DNA of 64,000 nt from Burkholderia cenocepacia (GCF_900446215.1 NZ_UAQZ01000012.1:62001-126000), one strand, 5' to 3'. Counted from the stretch's first letter, positions 51,184 through 60,310 are shown. Numbers and translations are program-made. The notes: generated from the letters alone by a model not told the origin.

Positions 51184-51972
51184 TTACTTCGTCGAGATGT
51201 CGATATCGCCGAAATACTTGAGGCCGAGCGACTTCACCGTGCCGTCCGCCTTCAGCTTGTCGATCGCCGCGTCGAGCTTCGCCTTCAGCGCATCGTCGCC
51301 CTTGCGCAGGCCGAACGCGATGCCGCTGCCGAGGATCTTGTCGTCGTGCACCGGCTGGCCGACGAACGAGAAGCCCTTGCCGTCCGGGCGCGACAGGAAG
51401 CCGCGCTGGCCGGACGGCGCGAGCACGAGCGTCGCGTCGAGGCGGCCCGCGACCAGATCCGCATACGCCTGGTTCTGGTCCTGGTACGCGACGATCGCGA
51501 CGCCGGCCGGCTCCCAGTGCGCCTTCGCGAAGGTTTCCTGGATCGACGCCTGCAGCACGCCCACGCGCTTGCCCTTCAGCGATTCGGGCGTCGGCAGCAG
51601 CCCGCTGCCGGTACGCGCGATCAGCTGGGTCGGCACGCGATAGATGATGGTCGTGAAGTCGATCGCCTGGCGCCGCTGCTCGGTCGCGTTCATCGCCGAG
51701 TTGATCGCGTCGAACTTGCGGCCCTTCAGCGCCGGGATCAGCCCGTCGAACGACGTCTCGACCCATTTGCACGACAGCTTCGCCGTCTGGCAGACGGCGT
51801 TGCCGACGTCGATGTCGAAGCCCTGCAGGTCGCCGTTCGGCGCCTTCGATTCGAACGGCGGATATTGCGCTTCGAGGCCGAAGCGCAGCGTCGGCGCATC
51901 GGCGAGCGCCGCGCCGGAGCCGATGGCGCACGCGAGTGCGAACGCGAGTTTCAGGGTGGCCGTGTGTTTCAT
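51184..51972 (-). CDS. amino-acid ABC transporter solute-binding protein
   Basis: This 262-aa periplasmic protein has a signal peptide (FALACAIGSGAALA) and the SBP family 3 fold of basic or polar amino acid receptors (LRFGLEAQYPPFESKAPNGDLQGFDIDVGNAVC). No permease or ATPase is next to it. The start lacks a good ribosome site because an IS element ends a few bases upstream; the original AGGAG is now at 53405-53409. Translation may be much reduced. Confidence 0.85.
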   Translation of the reverse strand: MKHTATLKLAFALACAIGSGAALADAPTLRFGLEAQYPPFESKAPNGDLQGFDIDVGNAVCQTAKLSCKWVETSFDGLIPALKGRKFDAINSAMNATEQRRQAIDFTTIIYRVPTQLIARTGSGLLPTPESLKGKRVGVLQASIQETFAKAHWEPAGVAIVAYQDQNQAYADLVAGRLDATLVLAPSGQRGFLSRPDGKGFSFVGQPVHDDKILGSGIAFGLRKGDDALKAKLDAAIDKLKADGTVKSLGLKYFGDIDISTK

Positions 51973-51995
51973 CGTGATCTATATGAACGCGTCCC

Positions 51996-52258
51996 GTTTG
52001 CAACAGTTTTCGTGTGTTCAGACAGACAGGATGGGCTGCAGCTCTATATCCGGCCTTGTTGCAGCCAGTACTGCCGCTGCGGGCCCCTATGAAATTCGCT
52101 GACTCGCGCCTCATTCTCCTGGCGAGCTCGAAGCTCTTACCACGATTCAGGTTTAGCGAGTCCCGGTCCTACCTGGCTTGTCATCACACTCGATTCCTGC
52201 GCAACCTTTCGACGTTCACCCAGTGTTAAACGTTGATCTTCAACGTGGCATTCACCGA
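51996..52258 (-). ncRNA. noncoding end of the IS110-family element, possible bridge RNA gene
   Basis: About 260 bases between the transposase stop and the terminal repeat hold no ORF. In IS1111-type elements the guide (bridge) RNA is encoded downstream of the transposase. I see no diagnostic fold by eye; the assignment is by position. Confidence 0.4.
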
Positions 52259-53278
52259 TCAGGCCGGCTTCACGCTCACGTAACCCTTTTGGTACGGCCG
52301 GTCATGGGCCAGTACAGCCCAGATCGTCCGTGCCATCTTGTTGGCCAGTGCGACGATCACCACATTCGGCGGTCGCCGCTTCTTCATCTGCTCGATCCAC
52401 TCACCGGGCTCTTTCGCATGCGTCAGCACGCTTCGTGCCCCGTGAATCAGTAGCGTGCGCAGATACATGTCGCCCCTCTTGCTGATCCCGTGTAAGTTCA
52501 CCTTACCGCCCGAGCCGGTCTGCTTCGGCACTAACCCGGCCCACGCCGCGAACTCTCGTCCCGAGCTGAACGCCTTCGGGTCGCCCATCATTGCTACCGC
52601 TGCGGTGGCCGTCAGCAAACCTACGCCCGGTATCTCGCTAATCGCCTTCACCGCCTTGTCTTCCTTCTTCCATTCGCGCATCCGGCGTTCGATTTCCGCG
52701 ATCTGCTCGTCGAGCTTTGCCAACCCGTTCCATTGCTCGCGCAACGTATCGATTAGCGCCGCTGGCAAGCGCTCCGCGATTCGGCCAAGCACGACCGGTA
52801 TTTCCTTGTCCAGCTTCGCCCGCCCCTTGCTCATTACCTCCCCGTATTCCGTCAGCAAACCTCGCAATCCGTTGACCTGCATCGTGCGGAACTTCACCAA
52901 CTGCTCGCGCATCCGGTGCAGTGCTACCATCGCCTGCTGCATCTCGGTCTTCACCGCCACCGGCTTGCCGGGTTGCTGTACCGCCAGCCAGATCGCCCGT
53001 GCGTCCGCCGCATCGTTCTTGTTGCGGATGTTGAACGCCTTCACGAACTCGGCCGGCATCAGCCTGACCTCGTGACCCATCTGCGTCAATTGCCGCGCCC
53101 AATGGTGGGCTCCGCCACACGCTTCCATCCCGATAAGACAGGCCGCGCGGTTCGCGAAGAACTCAAGGAATTTCGCCCGCTTGATTGCCTTATTCACGAT
53201 CCCGCCGGTTTCCCTATCAACGTAGTGCACTTGGAAAACCTGCTTGGCGACGTCGACTCCTACGGCCATACTGTTCAT
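52259..53278 (-). CDS. IS110-family transposase (DEDD recombinase)
   Basis: This 339-aa enzyme has the RuvC-like N-terminal part (GVDVAKQVFQVHYVD, IGMEACGGAHHWAR, NKNDAADARAIW) supplying the DEDD acidic residues, and a C-terminal transposase_20 part with SEIPGVGLLTATA and GISKRGDMYLRTLLIHGAR including the Ser. It is complete and without frameshift. The start MNSMAVG is chosen. Confidence 0.93.
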   Translation of the reverse strand: MNSMAVGVDVAKQVFQVHYVDRETGGIVNKAIKRAKFLEFFANRAACLIGMEACGGAHHWARQLTQMGHEVRLMPAEFVKAFNIRNKNDAADARAIWLAVQQPGKPVAVKTEMQQAMVALHRMREQLVKFRTMQVNGLRGLLTEYGEVMSKGRAKLDKEIPVVLGRIAERLPAALIDTLREQWNGLAKLDEQIAEIERRMREWKKEDKAVKAISEIPGVGLLTATAAVAMMGDPKAFSSGREFAAWAGLVPKQTGSGGKVNLHGISKRGDMYLRTLLIHGARSVLTHAKEPGEWIEQMKKRRPPNVVIVALANKMARTIWAVLAHDRPYQKGYVSVKPA

Positions 53279-53404
53279 CGTGGATCCTCCGGTTGCCGGG
53301 AAATGCGTGCATTTTCCACTTGGGCACATCGATGCCGTTGGCCCGTGAGGGTCCACCCCTTTTTCTGCTCTCACGTTCACGGGTGGGACGCGTTCATTTC
53401 AATT

Positions 53405-53409
53405 CTCCT
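53405..53409 (-). promoter_or_regulatory. orphaned ribosome binding site
   Basis: AGGAG stands 7-8 bases outside the IS end. Without the IS it would lie at normal distance from the start codon of the solute-binding protein at 51972. Confidence 0.55.
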
Positions 53410-53446
53410 GTGTCTGGTCGATGCGACGTACCCGTCGCCGGTTGTC

Positions 53447-54601
53447 TTACAGCGAACGCAGCCGCCGCGCGCCTTCGACCAGCGTCGCGTCGTCCTTCGA
53501 AAAACTGAGCCGGATCACGCCGGCGTCGGTGCCGTCGGTATAGAACGCCGACAGCGGAATCGTCGCGACGCGCGCGTCGCGGATCAGGCGCAGCACGAAA
53601 TCGCCATCGCTTTCGTCCGAGAAGTGGCGAAAGCGCGCGAGCATGAAGAACGAGCCTTCGCTCGGCAGCAGCTCGAAACGCGAATCGGCCAGCTCGCGCG
53701 CGAGCAGGTCGCGCTTGGCCTGGTAGAACGCCGACAGGCCGAGATAGCTGTCCGGCCGCGCGAGGATTTCCGCGAACGCGACCTGCATCGGCGTGTCGGC
53801 CGAAAACACCATGAACTGGTGCACCTTGCGGATCTCGTCCATCAGCTCGGCCGGCGCGAGGCAATGGCCGACCCGCCAGCCGGTCACGTGGAACGACTTG
53901 CCGAACGACGACACGATCACGCTGCGCTCGGCCAGCTCGCGATGGCGCGCGACGCTCTGGTGCTGCGCGCCGTCGAACACGACGTGTTCGTACACTTCGT
54001 CGGACAGCACCACGATGCCCGTATCGCGCGTGAGCCGCGCGAGGCGTTCGAGATCGTCGGCGGAGAACACCGTTGCGGTCGGGTTGTGCGGCGTGTTGAC
54101 GATGATCATCCGCGTGCGCGGCGTGATGGCCGCGGCCACCTCGTCCCAGTCCACGCGGAAATGCTCGGGCGACAGCTTGATCGCGACCGGCGTCGCGCCC
54201 TGCAGCCGCACGATCGGCGCGTAGCTGTCGAACGACGGCTCGAAGTAGATCACCTCGTCGCCCGGATGCACGAGCGCGCTGATCGCCGCGTAAAGCCCCT
54301 CGCTCGCGCTGGCGATCACCGTGATCTCGGTCGCCGGGTCGTAGCGCGCGCCGTACAGCGCCTCGGTCTTCTCGGCGAGCCGCTCGCGCAGCGCGATCAC
54401 GCCGGCCATCGGCGCGTACTGGTTGTGACCGTCGCGCATCGCACGCGCGACGCCTTCGACGAGCGCCGGATCGGGCGCGAAATTCGGTGCGCCCTGCGAC
54501 AGGTTCAGCGCGTTGTGTTGAGCGGCCAGTTGGCCGATCACCGTGAAGATCGTCGTCCCGACGTCGGGCAGTTTCGAACGGGGCGCGGTGGCGCTTCGCA
54601 T
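53447..54601 (-). CDS. PLP-dependent aminotransferase (class I/II, YbdL-like)
   Basis: This 384-aa enzyme is of the fold type I aminotransferases. The PLP Lys lies in VSSFGKSFHVTGWRVG near residue 237, with NTPHNPTATVF and SDEVYEHVVF before it and RLSFSKDD near the end. The length and motifs are close to YbdL, a methionine/aromatic aminotransferase. GGAGGAG precedes the ATG at 54601. It was the first gene of an operon with the binding protein and the FAD oxidase. Confidence 0.87.
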   Translation of the reverse strand: MRSATAPRSKLPDVGTTIFTVIGQLAAQHNALNLSQGAPNFAPDPALVEGVARAMRDGHNQYAPMAGVIALRERLAEKTEALYGARYDPATEITVIASASEGLYAAISALVHPGDEVIYFEPSFDSYAPIVRLQGATPVAIKLSPEHFRVDWDEVAAAITPRTRMIIVNTPHNPTATVFSADDLERLARLTRDTGIVVLSDEVYEHVVFDGAQHQSVARHRELAERSVIVSSFGKSFHVTGWRVGHCLAPAELMDEIRKVHQFMVFSADTPMQVAFAEILARPDSYLGLSAFYQAKRDLLARELADSRFELLPSEGSFFMLARFRHFSDESDGDFVLRLIRDARVATIPLSAFYTDGTDAGVIRLSFSKDDATLVEGARRLRSL

Positions 54602-54812
54602 GACTTCTCCTCCTGATGTCCTTCGGGCGGGCCGCGCGGCATGTGCGGGCCTGCATCTGCCGCATGATTTAGCCCCAGCCAATATCGGCGGACAACCGAA
54701 AGTTCGTCATGGCGGCCATGCATTTTTCTCATGGCTCTCGGTGAGAAGCCCCTGGCGGGAAGGCTCGCCTGGGCACCCGATATGCAAATCAGGCATTTCC
54801 CCTACGGCAACG

Positions 54813-55481
54813 CTACGCGTGCGCCGCCGCGAGGTACGCGAGCAGCACGGCCCGCAGTTCGCGGCGTTGCGCGGCGAAATCGAGCGCGGGCCCGAGCGTC
54901 AGCAGCGCCTGCGACAGCCCGCCGTAGCAGATCGTGTGAGCCATCCTCGCGAGCCCGTCGAGCCGCGCGGCCGGCGGCGGATCGGCCGCGTGGGCGAGCG
55001 CGTCGCGCCACAGCGCGACATAGGCGTCGTAATGCCGGCGATACGCGGCCAGCGGCGACACCTGGCGCTCCAGCACGAACAGCGCGCCCCACAGCGCCGC
55101 GTCGGCGGCGATCGTCTCGACCTGAAGATCGACCAGCGCAGCGGCAAGTTCGGCCCGCGGCGCACCGCGCAGCCGCTGCACGGCGTCGCGCAGCCGGTCG
55201 GCCAGCGCCAGCACGCGGCGGTGGATGCAGAGCGCCGCGAGGCTCTGCTTGTCGCCGAAATACTCGTAGAAGGTGCCGATGCTGACGCCCGCGACGGCCG
55301 CGATCTCGCGGATCGTCGCCTTCGCGTAGCCGCGTTCGAGCAAAAGCTGAACGAACGCCTGCTGCAGCGCGTCGGAACTCGCCTGCGCGCGCGACTGGCG
55401 CGGCCGGCGACGCAACGCGGGCGCGGGTTGCGCCGCCGGCGAGCCGGGCGGCGCCGGAACCTGAACATGTCGCGGCGGCAT
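54813..55481 (-). CDS. TetR-family transcriptional regulator
   Basis: This 222-aa repressor has a Pro/Arg-rich leader, then the TetR helix-turn-helix (residues 38-82: QQAFVQLLLERGYAKATIREIAAVAGVSIGTFYEYFGDKQSL) and a helical ligand domain. It is divergent from the AidB-like and acyl-CoA ligase genes, which it probably controls. The ligand may be an acyl-CoA, by analogy with such gene groups. Confidence 0.87.
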   Translation of the reverse strand: MPPRHVQVPAPPGSPAAQPAPALRRRPRQSRAQASSDALQQAFVQLLLERGYAKATIREIAAVAGVSIGTFYEYFGDKQSLAALCIHRRVLALADRLRDAVQRLRGAPRAELAAALVDLQVETIAADAALWGALFVLERQVSPLAAYRRHYDAYVALWRDALAHAADPPPAARLDGLARMAHTICYGGLSQALLTLGPALDFAAQRRELRAVLLAYLAAAHA

Positions 55482-55491
55482 ATTTGCTACT

Positions 55492-55501
55492 CTGAATTCA
55501 G
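55492..55501. promoter_or_regulatory. palindrome in the TetR-AidB gap
   Basis: CTGAATTCAG is a perfect 10-bp palindrome centred in a longer imperfect dyad (about 55485-55509). It lies 10 bases from the TetR start, where an autoregulatory operator would be expected. Confidence 0.5.
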
Positions 55502-55601
55502 CAGGGAATACGTTTTACCGGAAGCCGGAACCCGCGCCGAAGCGCGCGCCGTGCGGCATCACGCCGGCTGACCGCGAAGCCTGAGACCGGAGACAACCGC
55601 G

Positions 55602-57254
55602 ATGACCGACTCGACCCACGCCGTCACGAACCAGTTCGACGAACTCGTCGACTATAACCTCTTCGCGACGGATCTCGCGCTGCGCGACGCGCTCGCCCGG
55701 GCGGGCGCCGACTGGGCCGTGCCGCAGCTCGATGCGTACGCTGCGCGGCTCGGCAGCGCCGACACCGCGCGACTCGCCGACGAAGCGAACCGCCACACGC
55801 CGGAGCTGAACACGTTCGACCGGCGCGGCCGGCGCATCGACCGCGTCGACTTCCACCCGGCGTGGCACGCGCTGCTCGGCCAGTATCGCCACGAAGGCTT
55901 CGTGTCGCTCGCATTCCGCGATGCACGCCGCGGCCGCTGGGCCGCGACGGCCGCCGGCTTCTACCTGCACGGCCAGATCGAGGCCGGCACGCTGTGCCCC
56001 GCGACGATGACGCAGGCCGCGATCCCCGTGCTGCAGAAGGAGCCGGCGCTGTGGGACCTGCTGCGCGACAAGCTCTACAGCGACGACTACGATCCGCGCG
56101 ACGTGCCGGTCGCCGACAAGCGCGCGATCTGGTTCGGCATGGGCATGACCGAGAAACAGGGCGGCTCCGACGTGCGCGCGAACACGACGCTCGCGACGCC
56201 GGTCGGCGCGGGCGGGCGCGGTGGCGAATACCGGCTGCGCGGCCACAAGTGGTTCTTCTCCGCGCCGATGTGCGACGCGCACCTCGTCGTCGCGCGCACC
56301 GAGGCCGGCAGCCCGTCGTGCTTCTACGTGCCGCGCTGGCGCCCGGACGGCACGAAGAACGCGGTCGAGATCCAGCGGCTGAAGAACAAGGTCGGCAACC
56401 GCAGCAATTCGAGCAGCGAGATCGAGCTGAACGACGCGTGGGGCATCATGCTCGGCGACGAAGGCCGCGGCATTCCCACCATCATCGAGATGGCCACCTA
56501 CACGCGGCTGAACTGCGTGCTCGGCAGCGCGGCGATGCTGCGCCAGGGCGTCGTGCAGGCGATCGCGTACACGCGCCAGCGCCATGCGTTCGGCCGCGCG
56601 CTCGCCGAGCAGCCGCTGATGCGCACCGTGCTCGCCGATCTCGCGCTGGAGAGCGAGGCGGCGCTGTCGCTCGCGATGCGGCTCGCCGACGCGTTCGAAC
56701 GCGACGACTCGCCGCGCGAACGCGCGTGGAAGCGGATCGTCACGCCCGCCGCGAAATTCTGGGTCTGCAAGCGCGCGGTCGAGCTGACCGGCGAGGTGAT
56801 GGAAGTGTTCGGCGGCAACGGCTACGTCGACGACGGCCCGATCGCGCGCCTGTTCCGCGAGGCGCCCGTCAACTCGATCTGGGAAGGCTCGGGCAACGTG
56901 ATGTGCCTCGACGTGCTGCGCGCGGTGTCGCGCGAGCCCGACGCGGCCGCCGCGCTGTTCGACGAACTGGCCGACCTCGGCGCGGGCGAACCGCGCATCC
57001 GCGCGGCGCTCGACGGATTGCGCGCGATGCTAGCCGCCCCGGCCGACACGCTCGAAGCGTCGGGCCGCGTGTTCGCGCAGCGGCTCGCGCTCGTCGCGCA
57101 GGCGTGCCTGCTGCGCCGCGATGCGCCGGCGGCCGTCGCCGACGCGTTCGTCGCGACGCGGCTCGCCGCGCCCGACTGGGGCCGCATCGCGGGCGGCTTC
57201 GATCCGCACGCGATCGACGTCGCCGCGCTGCTGCAGCGCGCGTACCCGGCCTGA
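55602..57254 (+). CDS. aidB: acyl-CoA dehydrogenase, AidB-like
   Basis: This 550-aa flavoprotein has the long N-terminal domain of AidB-type acyl-CoA dehydrogenases and the core segments GMGMTEKQGGSDVRANTT, ANKWFFSAPMCDA-like GHKWFFSAPMCDAHLV, KVGNRSNSSSEIEL and EVFGGNGYVDDGPIARLFREAPVNSIWEGSGNV. The length fits AidB (541 aa). AidB protects DNA from alkylation in E. coli, but linkage to an acyl-CoA ligase here favours a role in fatty or branched acid breakdown. Confidence 0.87.
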   Translation: MTDSTHAVTNQFDELVDYNLFATDLALRDALARAGADWAVPQLDAYAARLGSADTARLADEANRHTPELNTFDRRGRRIDRVDFHPAWHALLGQYRHEGFVSLAFRDARRGRWAATAAGFYLHGQIEAGTLCPATMTQAAIPVLQKEPALWDLLRDKLYSDDYDPRDVPVADKRAIWFGMGMTEKQGGSDVRANTTLATPVGAGGRGGEYRLRGHKWFFSAPMCDAHLVVARTEAGSPSCFYVPRWRPDGTKNAVEIQRLKNKVGNRSNSSSEIELNDAWGIMLGDEGRGIPTIIEMATYTRLNCVLGSAAMLRQGVVQAIAYTRQRHAFGRALAEQPLMRTVLADLALESEAALSLAMRLADAFERDDSPRERAWKRIVTPAAKFWVCKRAVELTGEVMEVFGGNGYVDDGPIARLFREAPVNSIWEGSGNVMCLDVLRAVSREPDAAAALFDELADLGAGEPRIRAALDGLRAMLAAPADTLEASGRVFAQRLALVAQACLLRRDAPAAVADAFVATRLAAPDWGRIAGGFDPHAIDVAALLQRAYPA

Positions 57255-57305
57255 CGCCGGCCCGTTCACCCGAACGCGCGTTCGTTCGCCCGCCCCGGAG
57301 CCTCG

Positions 57306-58814
57306 ATGAACCTCGTCGCCGCCCTCGACCGCGTCGCCCGTGCGACGCCCGACAAGCCGTTTCTCGTCAGCGAATCCGCGACGATCACGTATGCGGCCGC
57401 GCGCGCGCGTTCGCACCGCGCGGCGGCCGTGCTGAGCGCGCTCGGCGTCGCGGCCGGCGACCGCGTCGCCGCGATGTGCTTCAACACGCCGGCCTTCGTC
57501 GACCTGATGTTCGGCGCGTGGCGGCTCGGCGCGGCGTTCGTGCCGATCAACCACAAGCTGCAGGCGCCGGAAGTCGACTACGTGCTCGAGCACAGCGGCA
57601 GCACCGCGCTGCTGTTCGACGTGGCGCTCGCGCCGGTGGTCGAGCGCCTCGTGCATCCGGCGCGGCGGCTCGTGACGGAGGGCGAGCTCGACGGCGTGCC
57701 GAACTTCGACACGATGTGCGCGACGATGGACGGCCTCGCGGGCATCGAGCCGGCCGATGACGACATCGCGCAGATTCTCTACACGTCCGGCACGACCGGC
57801 CGTCCGAAGGGTTGCGTGCACAGCCATCGCACGGTGACGCTCGCGGCGATGCAGGCGGCGCTCGCCATCGGGATCGGCCGCAACGAACGCACGCTGATGG
57901 CGATGCCGATCTGGCATTCGTCGCCGCTGAACAACTGGTTCGGCGGCACGCTGGTCGCGGGCGGCACCGTCGTGCTGCTGCGCGAATACCATCCGCTGCG
58001 CTTCCTGCAGACCGTCGAGCGCGAGCGCGTGACGCTGTATTTCGGCGCGCCGGTGTCGTACACGCTGCCGCTCGACACGATCGACGGCTTCGCGGCATTC
58101 GACCTGTCGAGCGTGCGCGCGTGGCTGTACGGGGGCGGCCCGATCGGCGCCGCGCAGGCCGAACGGCTCGCGCAAGCGTATCGCAGCCACGCGTTCTTCC
58201 AGGTGTACGGGATGACGGAAACGGGGCCGGCCGGCACGACACTGTATCCGGACGAGCAGATCGCGAAGGCCGGCTCGATCGGCCGCCAGGGCGGCCCGGG
58301 CGTCGACCTGCGCGTCGTGCGGATGGACGGCGTCGATGCGCGGCCGGGCGAGACCGGCGAGATCTGGCTGAAGGCCGACAGCATGATGCTCGGCTATCTC
58401 GACGACGCGGCCGCGACGCGCGCCGCGTTCGCGCCGGACGGCTGGTACCGCACCGACGACGTCGCGCGGATCGATCAGGAGGGCTACCTGTTCATCGTCG
58501 ACCGGCTGAAGGACATGATCGTCACCGGCGGCGAGAACGTCTATTCGAAGGAAGTGGAGGACGTGCTCGGCGCGCATCCGGACATCGCCGAGGCGGCCGT
58601 CGTCGGCGTCCCGCATCCGGACTGGGGCGAGACGGTCGTCGCGCACGTCGTGATGCGGGCGAACGCGGTGCGCGATGCGGATGCGCTGCGCACGTTCTGC
58701 GGCGAGCGGCTTGCCGCGTACAAGATCCCGCGCGAGTTCACGTTCGCGCAGGCGCTGCCGCGCACGCCGACCGGCAAGCTGCAGAAGTTTCTGCTGCGCG
58801 TGCGGGGGAATTAG
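57306..58814 (+). CDS. acyl-CoA synthetase / AMP-dependent ligase
   Basis: This 502-aa ligase activates a carboxylic acid as acyl-AMP and then acyl-CoA. The P-loop YTSGTTGRPKG is near residue 160, GMTETGPAGTT near 300, YRTDDVARID near 380 and the catalytic Lys in RTPTGKLQKF at the end. CCGGAG precedes the ATG. It follows the AidB-like gene by 51 bases and is probably co-transcribed. The substrate chain cannot be read from sequence. Confidence 0.88.
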   Translation: MNLVAALDRVARATPDKPFLVSESATITYAAARARSHRAAAVLSALGVAAGDRVAAMCFNTPAFVDLMFGAWRLGAAFVPINHKLQAPEVDYVLEHSGSTALLFDVALAPVVERLVHPARRLVTEGELDGVPNFDTMCATMDGLAGIEPADDDIAQILYTSGTTGRPKGCVHSHRTVTLAAMQAALAIGIGRNERTLMAMPIWHSSPLNNWFGGTLVAGGTVVLLREYHPLRFLQTVERERVTLYFGAPVSYTLPLDTIDGFAAFDLSSVRAWLYGGGPIGAAQAERLAQAYRSHAFFQVYGMTETGPAGTTLYPDEQIAKAGSIGRQGGPGVDLRVVRMDGVDARPGETGEIWLKADSMMLGYLDDAAATRAAFAPDGWYRTDDVARIDQEGYLFIVDRLKDMIVTGGENVYSKEVEDVLGAHPDIAEAAVVGVPHPDWGETVVAHVVMRANAVRDADALRTFCGERLAAYKIPREFTFAQALPRTPTGKLQKFLLRVRGN

Positions 58815-58833
58815 CTGCCGCTCACGACGATAA

Positions 58834-58848
58834 AAAAGCCACCGGGCC
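58834..58848. terminator. left arm of a terminator split by an IS3 element
   Basis: AAAAGCCACCGGGCC pairs with GGCCGGTGGCTTTT at 60297-60310, with one extra G. The IS (58853-60291) and its CAA target repeat occupy the loop. The original hairpin stood between two convergent genes and worked in both directions. Confidence 0.75.
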
Positions 58849-58885
58849 GCAATGAACTGAACCCACGAAGTTGGACGGTTACCGG

Positions 58886-59722
58886 CTAGGCCGGATGAGG
58901 CTGAGTCCTGTATTGCACAGGACTCAGCCCTTTCAGTTTGAGCTTGATGCGCTCGTGATTGTAGTACCGGATGTAGCGCTTCAAGCCGATGCGTAGCTGT
59001 TCAATGCTGCTGAAGTGGTTCAAGTAGAAGAACTCGGATTTCAGCGTGCCGAAGAAGCTTTCCATGGCAGCGTTGTCCAGGCAATTGCCTTTACGCGACA
59101 TGCTTTGCGCCAACGAGCGTTGCTCGAGCATGAGCCGCCAGCCGGGCATTTGATAATGCCAGCCTTGATCAGAGTGCAACATGGGTCTTTCGTCGGGTTG
59201 CAGGCGACGCAAAGCCTTGCGCAACATGTCAGTAACCATCTGGAAGGCTGGCCGAGTATGCGTCTGGTACGCGATGATCTCCCCGTTGTACAGATCCAGC
59301 ACTGGTGACAGATACAGCTTTTGGCCACCTACGCTGAACTCGGTGATGTCGGTAACCCACTTCTCGTTCGGACGGGCGGCATGGAACTGGCGCTGGAGCA
59401 GATGCGGGGCCGTCTTGCACGTGTTGCCCCTATACGCACGGTACTTCTTGACCCGCACGCAGGACTTCAACTGCATCTTGCGCATCAGGCGTGCAACCGT
59501 CTTGTGGTTAATCATCTGCCCCAGACGGCGCAGCGCCAGCGTGATGCGTCGATAGCCATAGCGCCCCTTGTGCTGCTCGAACAGTGCTCGAATTTTCGCT
59601 TTCACACTCGCATGCCGATCGGGAGCGGCCAGCGCCTTGCACTGGTAATAAAACGTGCTGCGAGCCAGTCCGGCCACCCGGAGCAAGCCAGCCAGCGGGA
59701 ATTGTTGCCTTAGCTCAAGCAC
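58886..59722 (-). CDS. IS3-family transposase OrfB (integrase domain)
   Basis: This 278-aa frame has the HTH_21 region (KGRYGYRRITLALRR) and the DDE integrase core: WVTDITEF, LYLSPVLDLYNGEIIAY, MLHSDQGWHY, and SMSRKGNCLDNAAMESFFGTLKSE. It starts with GTG sharing one base with the orfA stop. As in other IS3 elements it is probably made as an OrfAB fusion by a -1 shift. Confidence 0.93.
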   Translation of the reverse strand: MLELRQQFPLAGLLRVAGLARSTFYYQCKALAAPDRHASVKAKIRALFEQHKGRYGYRRITLALRRLGQMINHKTVARLMRKMQLKSCVRVKKYRAYRGNTCKTAPHLLQRQFHAARPNEKWVTDITEFSVGGQKLYLSPVLDLYNGEIIAYQTHTRPAFQMVTDMLRKALRRLQPDERPMLHSDQGWHYQMPGWRLMLEQRSLAQSMSRKGNCLDNAAMESFFGTLKSEFFYLNHFSSIEQLRIGLKRYIRYYNHERIKLKLKGLSPVQYRTQPHPA

Positions 59723-60246
59723 TATTTGCGCTTTTTGCGCGGTACAGCCTGCGCCTGAACCAAGGCCCTCAGCTTTTTTAGATACGCGTTCTCCATGCGC
59801 AGGTAGTTCAGTTCCTGAAGCAGGTCCTCGCGGGTACGGGTATCCGTGCCATCGGTAGGGTTCAGAGGCTGAGCAGGCGGTGTTTTTGGCATTGCGGTTG
59901 GGCGGCGGCCTTTGGGCCTCGGCGCGAGGGCAGTCAAACCACCATCATCATAGCGGCGAGCCCATTCGAGCACCGCGCTCGGATTGCGAATATTGAACCG
60001 CGCCGCCGCTTCCTTGCTCGACACGCCATGCTCGCGCATGTGCTGAACAACTTTGAGCCTGAACGCCACATCGTATGAGTTGTACTTCCTACGCACGCCG
60101 TCCTTACCATGAGCCTGGTATGTGGCGTACCACTGGGAAACCGTCGAGTGACTCAAGCCATGCGTTCGCGCCACCGCGCGTATGGCTTCCCCCCCGATGC
60201 ACCGCTTCACTACCGATAGCTTGAACTGCTCGGTATATCTCGCCAT
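59722..60246 (-). CDS. IS3-family OrfA (HTH DNA-binding)
   Basis: This 174-aa protein has two helix-turn-helix units (FKLSVVKRCIGGEAIRAVARTHGLSHSTVSQW and AFRLKVVQHMREHGVSSKEAAARFNI) and a C-terminal coiled coil with LLQELNYLRMENAYLKKLRAL. It ends in an A-rich stretch coding RKKRK, where C AAA AAG may give a -1 slip into orfB. The start is MARYTEQFKL; an upstream ATG adds 9 residues. Confidence 0.9.
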   Translation of the reverse strand: MARYTEQFKLSVVKRCIGGEAIRAVARTHGLSHSTVSQWYATYQAHGKDGVRRKYNSYDVAFRLKVVQHMREHGVSSKEAAARFNIRNPSAVLEWARRYDDGGLTALAPRPKGRRPTAMPKTPPAQPLNPTDGTDTRTREDLLQELNYLRMENAYLKKLRALVQAQAVPRKKRK

Positions 60247-60296
60247 GAAAAAACCCCAAAAGTTGGCGTCCAACTTTTGGGGTTCAGTTCACAACA

Positions 60297-60310
60297 GGCC
60301 GGTGGCTTTT
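60297..60310. terminator. right arm of the split terminator
   Basis: GGCCGGTGGCTTTT is the complement of the left arm at 58834-58848, now 1.45 kb away. It precedes the 3' end of the convergent binding protein gene. Confidence 0.75.

Larger units (their letters stand above)
51983..53397 (-). mobile_element. IS110-family element, IS1111-like layout
   Basis: The element carries one transposase gene and is delimited by a 13-bp inverted repeat, ATGAACGCGTCCC at 51983-51995 and its complement at 53385-53397. Such subterminal repeats and a long noncoding end downstream of the transposase are typical of the IS1111 subgroup. The true ends lie a few bases outside the repeats. It separates the aminotransferase from the solute-binding protein. 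Confidence 0.72.
58853..60291 (-). mobile_element. IS3-family insertion sequence with 3-bp target repeat
   Basis: The 1439-bp element has terminal inverted repeats beginning TGAACTGAACCC and continuing AAGTTGGACG after a variable centre. It is flanked by the 3-bp target repeat CAA (58850-58852 and 60292-60294). Two overlapping genes, orfA and orfB, fill it on the minus strand. All parts look intact. Confidence 0.93.
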
